A stretch of DNA of 38,446 nt from Acidaminococcaceae bacterium (GCA_029004715.1 JAQVYX010000008.1:1-38446), one strand, 5' to 3'; counted from the first letter of the stretch, positions 1 through 7,719 are shown. A program made the numbers and translations. Notes: generated by a model not told the origin, from the letters alone.

Positions 1-66
1 TTTTTCAGTTACTTCTTTTTGTTGTACGGGAAGAGTTTGGAAATATACAAAAATGTTCTTGCAAAC

Positions 67-93
67 AAAAAAGACACGCAAGAGCTGCGTGCC
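67..93 (-). terminator. Intrinsic terminator after tRNA-Leu
   Basis: Read on the minus strand, GGCACGCA pairs with TGCGTGTC (8 bp, one G-U) around a 5-nt loop and is followed directly by six T. It lies about 85 bp downstream of the tRNA-Leu gene and is the natural end of that transcript. Confidence 0.75.
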
Positions 94-178
94 TTCTTAA
101 CAACATTCGTTCAATCAATAATTGTATCTGAAACTAAAGTAGAGATACACATGAATTTCAACAGTGTTGTCGGTTTTG

Positions 179-263
179 TGGTGCCGAAGGCCGGACTCGA
201 ACCGGCACGCTTGTAGGCGCTTGATTTTGAGTCAAGTGCGTCTGCCAATTCCGCCACTTCGGC
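179..263 (-). tRNA. tRNA-Leu (anticodon CAA)
   Basis: An 85-nt tRNA with the long variable arm of a class II tRNA. The acceptor strands GCCGAAG and CTTCGGC pair, the discriminator is A and the CCA end is encoded (complement at 179-181). The T arm carries GGTTCGAGTCC. The anticodon stem CTTGA/TCAAG encloses the loop CTCAAAA, giving anticodon CAA, which reads UUG leucine codons. The gene stands alone with its own promoter (295-323) and terminator (67-93). The reading frames that overlap it are shadows. Confidence 0.97.
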
Positions 264-273
264 ATAATGGGAA

Positions 274-289
274 TTGTTCGTGCGAACAA
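274..289. repeat. Perfect inverted repeat in the tRNA-Leu 5' leader
   Basis: TTGTTCG and CGAACAA are perfect 7-bp arms separated by 2 nt. They lie between the -10 box and the 5' end of the tRNA, so they should be transcribed in the pre-tRNA leader. This could be a leader hairpin upstream of the RNase P cut or a DNA operator just downstream of the start site. Nothing in the sequence decides between these. Confidence 0.7.
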
Positions 290-294
290 TAGAT

Positions 295-323
295 ATAATA
301 CCATTCACAGCTTACCTTGTCAA
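295..323 (-). promoter_or_regulatory. Promoter of tRNA-Leu
   Basis: On the minus strand TTGACA (318-323) is followed after 17 nt by TATTAT (295-300). This is a near-consensus housekeeping promoter about 30 bp upstream of the tRNA, as expected for a strongly transcribed tRNA gene. Confidence 0.8.
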
Positions 324-343
324 GATGTTTTGCATATTTTTAC

Positions 344-847
344 TCATTTAATGCTATCAATTTTTTGCATAAGATATTTAGCCAATAAAATGCCTAAAAC
401 AGCAGTCACAAACTGTGGCCAACCCATAGCAATCAAGAATACTTTCGCTAGTGCAGTATTTATTGCCAAACTCCTAAATAGTAAGAGCGCACTTAGATAC
501 ATTACCGAGGCTTTTGCTATTGGTGCAATTATGAAAATATGCTTACGCCAAAATTTATTACAGAAAACAACCAAAACAAAGTTACCAATAAAGACAATAG
601 GTATTAAAAGCACTAAGGGCAAATGTCCCTGCAAAAAAGCTATGACAGGCAACGCAGCACACATTACCACAGCCGTAGATAAGCCCGTATAGCGTACCGC
701 TAAAACAAGCGTAGCATTTACTATGGTGCCTATAACTAAAGACGTCACAAGCGTTGGCAGGGGCAATACTAGGCGTAATTGTTGAGCTACTACAGCCAAA
801 GCCAAAAGTAAAGCACCTCGCACTAGCATTCTTTGTTTGTTTTCCAT
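344..847 (-). CDS. Small membrane protein, ECF-transporter S-component-like
   Basis: A 167-residue, very hydrophobic protein with about five or six predicted membrane segments and a short charged N-terminus (MENKQRM) leading straight into the first segment. The size and layout resemble substrate-specific S components of energy-coupling-factor vitamin transporters, which work with a shared EcfA/EcfA'/EcfT module encoded elsewhere. No substrate can be read from the sequence. It starts 7 nt after the stop of the class IV aminotransferase homologue and has only a weak ribosome site, so it is probably translated by coupling with that gene. A different small integral membrane family is possible. 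The S-component call is a resemblance, not a motif match. Confidence 0.5.
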   Translation of the reverse strand: MENKQRMLVRGALLLALAVVAQQLRLVLPLPTLVTSLVIGTIVNATLVLAVRYTGLSTAVVMCAALPVIAFLQGHLPLVLLIPIVFIGNFVLVVFCNKFWRKHIFIIAPIAKASVMYLSALLLFRSLAINTALAKVFLIAMGWPQFVTAVLGILLAKYLMQKIDSIK

Positions 848-854
848 AAGCAGC

Positions 855-1724
855 CTATTTCTTAGGACATTCTTTTAGAATATAGTTTCTAAAAGCTCCT
901 TGTAATTTTTTTGTCACTGCTCCCACTTGTTTATCAGCCACAAATTTACGGCCTATTTTCGTAACAGGAATAATTTCATAGTGTGGCCCGACTAAAAAAG
1001 CTTCTTCTGCCCCTAAGGCAAAATCCACTGTAAAAGCTTTTTCTACTACCTGCATATCCACATCCGATGCTAGACGTTCTTTCACCAAACGAGCTGCTAT
1101 TCTATTGTGAATTAAATTATTGGCAGGATGTGTCCAAATAATATCGTCTTTAATAAGAAATAGATTACCCTCTACTGCTTCAGTAATTTTTTCGTTACGC
1201 ACAAAAATAGTCTCAAAAGCTTTTCCTACAATAGCCTTTTGCTTAGCCAAAACTTCAGGCAATCTATTCAAGGAGTTAATATCACAACGCTGCCAGCGTT
1301 CATCAATTTCCGTCATAACGTTAACACCTTTTTCTTGTTGTTCAGTTAAATTTACTCTGTCATTTTCTGCTACGAACATAGTTAACTGCGGCACCATCAT
1401 TTCAGGAAACCCTAAACTGCCCTTTCCCTCACCACGAGTAAGTTGCGTATAGATTTCACCATTTTCTAGACCGCTGGCGTTTATTAATTGCTCGTGTAAT
1501 TCCACTATTTCCTCTACTGTATAAATGCCTGGAATTTTAATTGCCATAGCGGATTTAAACAAAGCTTCTATGTGAGGAAGCAAAGCAAAACAACGTCCAT
1601 TGTATACAGGGACTACTTCAAAGACGCCGTCACCAAATTGTTGTCCTCTATCACCAAAAGCAAATGTTGCATTGTCCCTGTCCATTATTTCACCATTAAC
1701 CAAAACTACATTTTTTATCATCAT
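855..1724 (-). CDS. Class IV aminotransferase (D-amino-acid transaminase-like), catalytic Lys missing
   Basis: The 289-residue protein aligns along its length with D-amino-acid aminotransferases and branched-chain aminotransferases (fold type IV, PLP). The N-terminal GDRGQQFGDGVFEV block, the central CDI-x-SLN block and the C-terminal ITE and THPANN blocks are all in the right order. In Bacillus D-amino-acid transaminases the central block reads CDIKSLN and that Lys forms the Schiff base with PLP. Here residue 150 is Asn (codon AAC, complement of 1275-1277). The substrate-binding RGxxxRxH-type stretch is also altered (RGEGKGSLGF, residues 97-106). If these changes are real the protein cannot be a normal transaminase. 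Two adjacent ATGs (1724, 1721) follow a GGAGG, and the second has the better spacing. It is cotranscribed with the S-component-like gene. Confidence 0.8.
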   Translation of the reverse strand: MMIKNVVLVNGEIMDRDNATFAFGDRGQQFGDGVFEVVPVYNGRCFALLPHIEALFKSAMAIKIPGIYTVEEIVELHEQLINASGLENGEIYTQLTRGEGKGSLGFPEMMVPQLTMFVAENDRVNLTEQQEKGVNVMTEIDERWQRCDINSLNRLPEVLAKQKAIVGKAFETIFVRNEKITEAVEGNLFLIKDDIIWTHPANNLIHNRIAARLVKERLASDVDMQVVEKAFTVDFALGAEEAFLVGPHYEIIPVTKIGRKFVADKQVGAVTKKLQGAFRNYILKECPKK

Positions 1725-1810
1725 TCATCCTCCAAAATACTAACAAGGGCTTTTCAATACCTCTTCCCTAAGAGTATAATATATATATGTTTTATTATAT
1801 ATTAAAAACC

Positions 1811-1831
1811 AGCTTTTGTTAACCAAAAGCT
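1811..1831 (+). other. Hairpin in the leader of the 172-aa gene
   Basis: AGCTTTTG and CAAAAGCT are perfect 8-bp arms with a 5-nt loop, ending 2 nt before the GAGGAGG ribosome site (1834-1840). An AT-rich -10-like TATAAT lies at 1775-1780 without a good -35. The hairpin may stabilise the mRNA or affect ribosome access. Confidence 0.5.
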
Positions 1832-1846
1832 AAGAGGAGGATTTTT

Positions 1847-2365
1847 ATGACTAACGACGTCATTAAATGTGCGACGGATTATGCTAAGGACAATAATATC
1901 CAATACATCGTTACCGCTTCTATTACAGGCAATTCCCTTCCTGAGTTAGTAAACAGTTTCGACGGTGAAATTATTTGTGTTACTCATGTTAACGGTTATA
2001 AGATCCCTGGAGAGAATGAATTTCCCGCCGATTTGCGTCAAGAATTCGCCTCTAAAGGCGTGAAATTTCTAACTGCTGCCCATGTATTGTCTGGCGCAGA
2101 ACGCGGCGTAAGCAGCGTTTTTAAAGGCATGTACCCTGTAGAAATAATTGCTCAGTCCTTACGCATGTTAGGTGCCGGTACTAAAGTCGGTGTAGAATGT
2201 GCAGTTATGGCCTTAGATGCTGGTTTAATCCCTTTTAATACCAAAGTACTCTCTTTAGGCGGTACCGGGCGTGGGCTAGATACAGCAATTGTTATTACCC
2301 CCGGCTATGCACAAAAAATTTTTAGTACCAGAATTCATAAAATACTAATCAAACCGGAGTTGTAA
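1847..2365 (+). CDS. Stand-alone pyruvate kinase C-terminal (alpha/beta) domain protein
   Basis: 172 residues with the pattern of the pyruvate kinase C-terminal domain but without the catalytic barrel: a Rossmann-like repeat, TASITGNS near residue 24, the glycine-rich GTKVGVECAVMALDAGLIP stretch near residue 115, and a late SLGGTGRGLDTA loop. In full-length kinases this domain carries the allosteric site. Free-standing copies exist in anaerobic bacteria and archaea, but their function is unknown to me. A strong ribosome site (GAGGAGG, 6 nt spacing) fixes the start. The acyltransferase gene begins 4 nt after the stop, so the two share an operon. A true pyruvate kinase lies nearby on the other strand. 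It is unlikely to have kinase activity by itself. Confidence 0.7.
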   Translation: MTNDVIKCATDYAKDNNIQYIVTASITGNSLPELVNSFDGEIICVTHVNGYKIPGENEFPADLRQEFASKGVKFLTAAHVLSGAERGVSSVFKGMYPVEIIAQSLRMLGAGTKVGVECAVMALDAGLIPFNTKVLSLGGTGRGLDTAIVITPGYAQKIFSTRIHKILIKPEL

Positions 2366-2369
2366 AATT

Positions 2370-3458
2370 TTGAAAGAACGCAATATGATTTTTGATAATC
2401 TACGTGGCATATGCATGTTAGGCGTTATTGCCATCCACGCCGGTTCCTATGTAATGGATTCAGCTACTGCCAGTGAACATATTTTTATGCTCATGGAAGT
2501 ACTGAGCCGTTACAGCGTGCCTGCGTTTTTTTTCATATCCGGCTACGGTCTTTTTTATACCTATGCCTTAGACAAGCCTTTAGCTTATTGTCCATTTATA
2601 AAAAAACGTCTAGTCAGTATCGGCATTCCCTATGTGCTCTGGTCGCTATTGTACATTGCAGCTTATGACTACTCCTATCCCGACCCGCAAAACTGGGACT
2701 TAAATGAATTATTGTTTAAGTTAGCGTTCGGCAATGCTTCCTACCATATTTATTTTCTGGTAATACTTATGTGGTTTTATGCTCTTTTTCCTTTGTGGCG
2801 CAAGTTAATGCTGCTAATGGAAAAATGCTCTTTAAAACTTTCCTTGCCTATTTTATTTTTTGCTCAGTTATATTTTTATAATTTAAGTTCGCACTTTTGG
2901 GGCTATCCTGCTTGGATTATGCAAGATGATTTTATTTTTAATTTATTCCAATACAGATTAAATTATATTCCTTTTTTTTATCTGTTTATTTTTATGTTAG
3001 GTGGCGTAATAGCACATCACTACGAAGTATTCGCAAACTTTATACGCAATAATTTTAAACTGATAACCTGTGCCTTCCTTCTTAGTGCCTTAGTCAACGC
3101 AACGGTATTTTATCGTCACCTCTACAAATGGCATATTGATTTAGAAACAATTATTAATACTTTACAACAGCTTAGCACCTATGGTTTGGTTTATACCATT
3201 GCCTCTTTATTTTTCTTTTGTGCACTCCTAGATAAATATCGTACTCATAAAATAACCTGGCTACAGAAACTTTCTAATCGTTCTTTTTTGATTTATTTAA
3301 TCCATCCCTATATTATGGATCAAATCTATTTGCAGCTAAAATTTGCCAATATTCCTTTTTCTCTGGTTCCTATGCCGCTATTTTATCTAGCAATAGTCGT
3401 TATATCTTATTTTGCCGCCGTGGTAATGCATAAAACCATGAAGGCACTACACATTTAA
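2370..3458 (+). CDS. Acyltransferase 3 family membrane protein
   Basis: 362 residues with about ten membrane segments. The N-terminal DNLRGICMLGVIAIHAG block contains the invariant His (residue 23) and an upstream Arg of the acyltransferase-3 family, which moves acyl groups (often acetyl) onto surface sugars or lipids. The family also includes proteins of unknown substrate. The start is a TTG at 2370, chosen because GGAG (2356-2359) sits 10 nt upstream. An ATG five codons later (2385) would be too far from it. The gene lies 4 nt after the stop of the preceding gene and ends at a clear terminator. Base use is more T-rich than its neighbours, as is usual for a membrane protein. Confidence 0.8.
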   Translation: MKERNMIFDNLRGICMLGVIAIHAGSYVMDSATASEHIFMLMEVLSRYSVPAFFFISGYGLFYTYALDKPLAYCPFIKKRLVSIGIPYVLWSLLYIAAYDYSYPDPQNWDLNELLFKLAFGNASYHIYFLVILMWFYALFPLWRKLMLLMEKCSLKLSLPILFFAQLYFYNLSSHFWGYPAWIMQDDFIFNLFQYRLNYIPFFYLFIFMLGGVIAHHYEVFANFIRNNFKLITCAFLLSALVNATVFYRHLYKWHIDLETIINTLQQLSTYGLVYTIASLFFFCALLDKYRTHKITWLQKLSNRSFLIYLIHPYIMDQIYLQLKFANIPFSLVPMPLFYLAIVVISYFAAVVMHKTMKALHI

Positions 3459-3468
3459 ACAAAATTAA

Positions 3469-3503
3469 ACGAGTCTAGGTTTTTTACCTTAGACTCGTTT
3501 TTT
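3469..3503. terminator. Bidirectional terminator between acyltransferase gene and pyk
   Basis: ACGAGTCTA and TAGACTCGT pair, extended by a GG/CC with one bulge, and are followed on the plus strand by T6. A-rich sequence precedes the stem, so the minus-strand transcript of pyk also gains a weak T-tract. It lies between two convergent genes. Confidence 0.8.
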
Positions 3504-3528
3504 GTGCTTAGAAATATACAACCTATGT

Positions 3529-5277
3529 TTATTTTATATTAATACGTCCATCGTAAACACTGCCACTGCTAACGGCTAAGGTAACTTCTTGCCCGTCATT
3601 TAGCCTATCCATAGCACCTACGGCCCCTACTATAACCGGAATGCCACAGTTAATGCCAACTATCGCCGCCGAGGAAGTCAAACCTCCTTCTTCGGCAATA
3701 ATACCGGAAGCCTTAGCTGCGTAGGGAGCAATTTCGTTTTCTATAGAGGACACTAACATAATGTTGCCCGGCTTGAATTTAGCCAAATCTTCTACTCCAT
3801 GTACTTTGCAAATAATACCAATAACAGCGTTTTTACCAATACCAACTCCATGCACAATTGCAGTTCCCAAATTAATCACCTTGATTAGGTTTGTGCTGCC
3901 TATTTTGCCCACGTTCATGCCGGCAGTAACCACAACCGAATCCCCTTCCTTTAAAAATTTTCCTTCTTCTGCTCTTTGTAAAGACAATTCAATAAGTTCA
4001 TCTGTACCTTTAGCTTGCGCTCCTAAAAGCGGTTTAACTCCCCAATACATTTGCATACGCCTGATATTTGCTTCCACAGGAGATACAGCTATAACTGTAG
4101 CCTTAGGCCGGTATTTAGCAATCATGCGTGCCGTATACCCAGATTCGGTAATGGTAAGTATGGCATCAGTCTCCAGCTCTTGAGCTATCTGTACTGTAGC
4201 GTGGCTGATAGCATCAGTCATGTTAACTTGAGCACCAATGCCCTTGCTTCTAAATATTTTCACATAGTCCAGTGCTTCTTCTGTACGCACGGCTATTTTA
4301 TTCATGGTCTGTACAGCCTCCAAGGGATATTCACCGGAAGCAGTTTCACCGCTTAGCATGATAACATCGGTGCCGTCAAAAATAGAATTTGCTACATCAC
4401 TGGCCTCTGCTCTGGTAGCCCGATAATTACTAATCATGCTCTCAAGCATTTGCGTAGCTGTAATAACAGGTTTACCTACTTTATTACATTTAGCAATAAT
4501 AGCTTTTTGTACCAAAGGAACTTCTTCCGCTGGAATTTCTACGCCTAAATCTCCTCTTGCCACCATAATTCCATCTACTACCTGCAAAATCGTGTCAATA
4601 TTGTTAACGCCATCGCGGCTTTCGATTTTAGCAATAATTCCCATAGTAGAATGCTTTTCCTCTAGTAGTTTTCTAATCTCAATAACGTCCTCTTGTGTCT
4701 GTACAAAAGAAGCCGCAATATAATCCATATTATGCTCAATAGCAAAAGTAATATCTGCCTTATCTTGCTCGGACATAAATGGTAACTTAAGTACGACACC
4801 AGGAACCGCTACGCGCTTACGCGAACTAATCTCTCCGCCATGTATTACTTTGGTATAAATTTTTGTCGATGCTAGTTTAGTAACTTCCAAAGTCAGTTTG
4901 CCATCATTTAAAAGCACTTGATCCCCCACAGAAAGTTCTGTCGGCAACCCGCTATAATTAACGGAAGAAATATTTTCATCTCCCTCTATTTTCTCCGTGG
5001 TTAGGCAAAATTCATGGTCTTCTGTTAAGATAACTTTACCTTGTTTGAAAATGCCCAAACGCATTTCAGGGCCTTTGGTATCAGCTATGAGAGCTACTGG
5101 TTTCCCTGCTTCTCGTGCTGCCGCGCGCACCATAGCAATACGCACTTCTTGTTCGGCATGTTCTCCGTGGGAAAAGTTAAATCTTGCCATATCCATACCA
5201 GATTTTATCATTTCCAACAATAGTCCTGGTTTATCCGTGGTTGGTCCCATGGTACAAATAATTTTAGTTTTTTTCAT
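3529..5277 (-). CDS. pyk: Pyruvate kinase with C-terminal PEP-utilising domain
   Basis: 582 residues; catalyses PEP + ADP to pyruvate + ATP in the last step of glycolysis. The barrel begins KTKIICTMGP and carries the RFNFSHG substrate loop, the ARGDLGVEIP Mg/ADP site and the ITATQMLESM helix. The allosteric domain follows, then an extra domain of about 110 residues ending with the GGLTSSAAIVGINCGIP block, as in Bacillus-type enzymes. That block usually has TSH; here the His is Ser. The start is the ATG at 5277 behind AAGGAG (5287-5292), and the longer frame begins within the leader. A 9-bp hairpin lies just upstream of the ribosome site. No separate promoter is obvious, so transcription may come from the etf side. 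Confidence 0.95.
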   Translation of the reverse strand: MKKTKIICTMGPTTDKPGLLLEMIKSGMDMARFNFSHGEHAEQEVRIAMVRAAAREAGKPVALIADTKGPEMRLGIFKQGKVILTEDHEFCLTTEKIEGDENISSVNYSGLPTELSVGDQVLLNDGKLTLEVTKLASTKIYTKVIHGGEISSRKRVAVPGVVLKLPFMSEQDKADITFAIEHNMDYIAASFVQTQEDVIEIRKLLEEKHSTMGIIAKIESRDGVNNIDTILQVVDGIMVARGDLGVEIPAEEVPLVQKAIIAKCNKVGKPVITATQMLESMISNYRATRAEASDVANSIFDGTDVIMLSGETASGEYPLEAVQTMNKIAVRTEEALDYVKIFRSKGIGAQVNMTDAISHATVQIAQELETDAILTITESGYTARMIAKYRPKATVIAVSPVEANIRRMQMYWGVKPLLGAQAKGTDELIELSLQRAEEGKFLKEGDSVVVTAGMNVGKIGSTNLIKVINLGTAIVHGVGIGKNAVIGIICKVHGVEDLAKFKPGNIMLVSSIENEIAPYAAKASGIIAEEGGLTSSAAIVGINCGIPVIVGAVGAMDRLNDGQEVTLAVSSGSVYDGRINIK

Positions 5278-5299
5278 AAAAATCAACTCCTTATAGTAC

Positions 5300-5327
5300 A
5301 AAAGACTGGGCAAAAAAATGCCCAGCC
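5300..5327 (-). terminator. Hairpin (weak terminator or attenuator) upstream of pyk
   Basis: On the minus strand GGCTGGGCA pairs with TGCCCAGTC (9 bp, one G-U) around six T, followed by CTTTTG. It sits between the 65-aa gene and the pyk ribosome site, about 8 nt before AAGGAG. The T-tract is short, so part of the upstream transcription may read into pyk. Confidence 0.6.
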
Positions 5328-5329
5328 TT

Positions 5330-5527
5330 TTATATATTCGTTATGTTATTATAAATCAATTCACAAGCTTCTTCGGCTTCAGAAAAAGGCACACATAGCT
5401 CTTGTGTACTCTTTTTAGCTCCAGAACTAACTTCTTTTTCTTTCACCAAAAATCCAGCATCTTCCAACAATATTTTTGCTTTTTTCATAGCTTCTTTATT
5501 TTTGGCAATGTAAACTACCTTCCACAT
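5330..5527 (-). CDS. Small conserved protein (DUF2007-like signal-transducer type)
   Basis: 65 residues beginning MWKVVYIAKNKEAMKKAKILL. A short beta-alpha-beta-beta-alpha pattern is suggested by the YIAKN strand, the amphipathic helix, and the ELCVPFSEAEEACELI end. This resembles small DUF2007-type proteins encoded near glycolytic and dnaE genes in Bacillota. The start is the ATG at 5527 because CGGAGG (5535-5540) is 7 nt upstream. A longer frame to 5578 would overlap etfA by 32 bp and lacks a ribosome site. It sits between etfA and pyk. The function is not known. Confidence 0.65.
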   Translation of the reverse strand: MWKVVYIAKNKEAMKKAKILLEDAGFLVKEKEVSSGAKKSTQELCVPFSEAEEACELIYNNITNI

Positions 5528-5546
5528 AGGTTTACCTCCGCCTACT

Positions 5547-6755
5547 TTAGGACTCTTTAATAGTTCTGATTTTTTCAATAAGTTTTGGCAAAACCACCAA
5601 AGCGTCTCCTACTATACCATAGTGAGCAACTCTAAAAATAGGAGCATTTTCATCTTTATTAATAGCTATAATAATGTCAGATTTATTCATACCGGCTAAA
5701 TGCTGCACCGAACCGGAAATACCAAAAGCGAAATAAATTTTAGGTGTAACTGTTTTGCCTGACTGCCCAACTTGGTGAGGATGATCAATCCATCCTTCAT
5801 CCACTACAGCGCGTGATCCGCCAACTGCACCACCCAAAACCTTGGCTAATTCTTCCAGCATTTTAAAGTTATCTTGACAACCCATGCCACGTCCACCGGA
5901 ACAAATCATTTCGGCGTCATCAATCTTCATAGCACTAGTTTCGACTACTGGTTCATTTCTCAACATTTTTGCACGGTCTACGATTTTATTTTGTATTTCG
6001 TAGTTAATTACTTTGCCTGTTCGTTCCAAATCAGGCACTGCCGGTTTAAATACTTTAGGACGAACTGTACCCATTTGCGGACAGCGTTCTTCACATAAAA
6101 TAGTCGCTAAAATATTACCGCCCAAAGCAGGTCTTGTCCAATGCACAATCTTACCTTCAATATCTAAAGCTGTACAATCTGCACATAGACCAGTATTCAT
6201 GCGAGCTGCGATCCTAGGGCCTAAATCTCTGCCATCAACTGTTGCACCCACTAATATGGCACTAGGTTGATATTTTTTTATAAGTTCACAAAAAGCATTA
6301 GTGTAGCAATCTGTGTTGTAAGCTGCATATTCTTCACCAGTTACCACATATACTACATCAGCACCTGCTGCAATTAGTTTTTGAGGAATATCGCCGGCAT
6401 CGTTGGTCAAAAGTACAGCTCCGCAAAGTTGCCCGGATTTTTTAGCCAAAACAGCTGTTTCCGCCAAAAGTTCATAAACAACATGTACAGGTTCGCCATT
6501 TTCAGTTTCTACAAAAACCCATAAATCTTTTTCTTGACCCGTAGCCATTCCCACAACAGATGTCTTGTCAGCAACTGCCGCTTCGCCTAGGCTAATAACT
6601 TCTACAGGGCATTCACTAATACAAGCCCCACAATTAATACAATCTTCTTCTTTAACCTCTGCCTTACCGTCAACCATATATAATGCTCCTACGGGGCAAA
6701 TGCTTAAGCAAGTCTCACAACCAATACAATTATCTTTATCAATAGTTACTGACAT
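5547..6755 (-). CDS. etfA: Electron transfer flavoprotein alpha subunit with N-terminal 2[4Fe-4S] ferredoxin domain
   Basis: 402 residues. The first 50 form a bacterial ferredoxin with cysteines at 10, 13, 16, 20 and 39, 42, 45, 49 (two CxxCxxCxxxCP sets). The middle is the EtfA N-domain, and the end is the FAD-binding domain with [30 protein letters not shown] and [10 protein letters not shown] blocks. EtfA with this ferredoxin extension is known from electron-bifurcating or confurcating complexes such as the caffeyl-CoA reductase and lactate dehydrogenase systems of acetogens. It starts 11 nt after etfB, so the heterodimer is made from one message. No acyl-CoA dehydrogenase, lactate dehydrogenase or other Etf partner is encoded in the window. 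Confidence 0.93.
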   Translation of the reverse strand: MSVTIDKDNCIGCETCLSICPVGALYMVDGKAEVKEEDCINCGACISECPVEVISLGEAAVADKTSVVGMATGQEKDLWVFVETENGEPVHVVYELLAETAVLAKKSGQLCGAVLLTNDAGDIPQKLIAAGADVVYVVTGEEYAAYNTDCYTNAFCELIKKYQPSAILVGATVDGRDLGPRIAARMNTGLCADCTALDIEGKIVHWTRPALGGNILATILCEERCPQMGTVRPKVFKPAVPDLERTGKVINYEIQNKIVDRAKMLRNEPVVETSAMKIDDAEMICSGGRGMGCQDNFKMLEELAKVLGGAVGGSRAVVDEGWIDHPHQVGQSGKTVTPKIYFAFGISGSVQHLAGMNKSDIIIAINKDENAPIFRVAHYGIVGDALVVLPKLIEKIRTIKES

Positions 6756-6766
6756 TTACTCACACC

Positions 6767-7561
6767 TCATCTGGCAATTATTCTTGCCTCTAATAATTTC
6801 CCTACCAATTTGTCAACTGCCACTTGAGGATCTTCCTCATGAAAAATTTCGCTGCTAATTTCGGCAACAGGTGGCGTGAATACCGTTACTACCTTGGTTG
6901 GTGACCCGTTAAGTCCAATAATATTGACATCTAAATTCATATCTGCCGCAGACCATGTAGGTATTTCCATTTTTCTTGCCTTCATCTTACCTTTAATGCT
7001 CGCAAAGCGTGGTTCTTTCTCGCTTCTAGCAACCGTTATCAAAGCAGGCAAAGGCACAGCTATTGTTTGCACTGTTGTTTCATTGTCCCTATCAACCAAA
7101 ACCTTAGCATCTTCAATACGTATTTTAGTTGCCCCGGTTACTTGAGGTAAATTCAAATGTTCGGCCATTTCCGGTCCTACTTGGGCGGTATCACCGTCAA
7201 TAGCTTGTTTGCCACAAAGGATTAAATCAAAATCCCTCACATGTTTAACAGCAGCAACCATAGCGTGACTGGTAGCCAAAGTATCAGAACCGGCAAAAGC
7301 ACGATCACTAATAAGAGCTACGTCGTCTGCTCCCATAGCAATGGCATCTTTTAAAATAGCTACAGCTTGTGGCGGCCCCATAGTAAGCACTGTTACCTTG
7401 GCACCCATAGTGTCTTTTAGCTCTAAGGCCATTTCCAATGCATATTTATCATACGGGTTCATTATACTTTGAACACCGTCCCTAATCAAAGTATTCGTCA
7501 CCGGATCAATTTTTATTTCTGCAGTATCCGGTACTTGCTTGACACATACAATTATGTTCAT
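6767..7561 (-). CDS. etfB: Electron transfer flavoprotein beta subunit
   Basis: 264 residues starting MNIIVCVKQVPDTAEI, the typical EtfB opening. Other family blocks are NPYDKYALEMALELKD, VLTMGPPQA, the CGKQAIDGDTAQVGPE flavin/AMP-site signature near residue 120 and the ARSEKEPRFASIKGKM stretch near 190. EtfB binds AMP in ordinary ETFs, or a second FAD that is the bifurcating flavin in the bifurcating class. The ferredoxin-fused EtfA partner makes the bifurcating class likely here. AAGGAGG (7568-7574) is 6 nt from the ATG, and a near-consensus promoter lies about 110 bp upstream. Confidence 0.93.
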   Translation of the reverse strand: MNIIVCVKQVPDTAEIKIDPVTNTLIRDGVQSIMNPYDKYALEMALELKDTMGAKVTVLTMGPPQAVAILKDAIAMGADDVALISDRAFAGSDTLATSHAMVAAVKHVRDFDLILCGKQAIDGDTAQVGPEMAEHLNLPQVTGATKIRIEDAKVLVDRDNETTVQTIAVPLPALITVARSEKEPRFASIKGKMKARKMEIPTWSAADMNLDVNIIGLNGSPTKVVTVFTPPVAEISSEIFHEEDPQVAVDKLVGKLLEARIIAR

Positions 7562-7671
7562 AAATATCCTCCTTATTGTTTTCCCCTAAATTAAAAACTC
7601 TTTACATAGCAAAGGAAGCTTGCCATATTCGCTCTTAGCAAAGAGTAACCAATTAGAAGAATATACCCTAC

Positions 7672-7700
7672 ATTTTATCATTCAACTGTTACAAGTGCAA
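7672..7700 (-). promoter_or_regulatory. Promoter of etfBA
   Basis: On the minus strand TTGCAC (7695-7700) is followed after 17 nt by TAAAAT (7672-7677). It lies between the dnaE stop and etfB, leaving a leader of about 105 nt that contains a small CTCTT-TGCT-AAGAG hairpin (7632-7645). No strong terminator after dnaE was seen, so some readthrough from dnaE is possible. Confidence 0.55.
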
Positions 7701-7719
7701 GCATTTACACCTTACAGCT

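Noticed and set aside
19-216. Possible small protein at the left edge
   Set aside because: It runs through the tRNA gene and its terminator, has no ribosome site and shows no recognisable sequence.
274-289. LexA (SOS) box near the tRNA
   Set aside because: The Bacillota LexA site is GAAC-N4-GTTC. This repeat has the opposite order (GTTC-N4-GAAC).
2370-2384. Acyltransferase start at the ATG at 2385
   Set aside because: GGAG lies 10 nt from the TTG at 2370 and 25 nt from that ATG, so TTG fits better.
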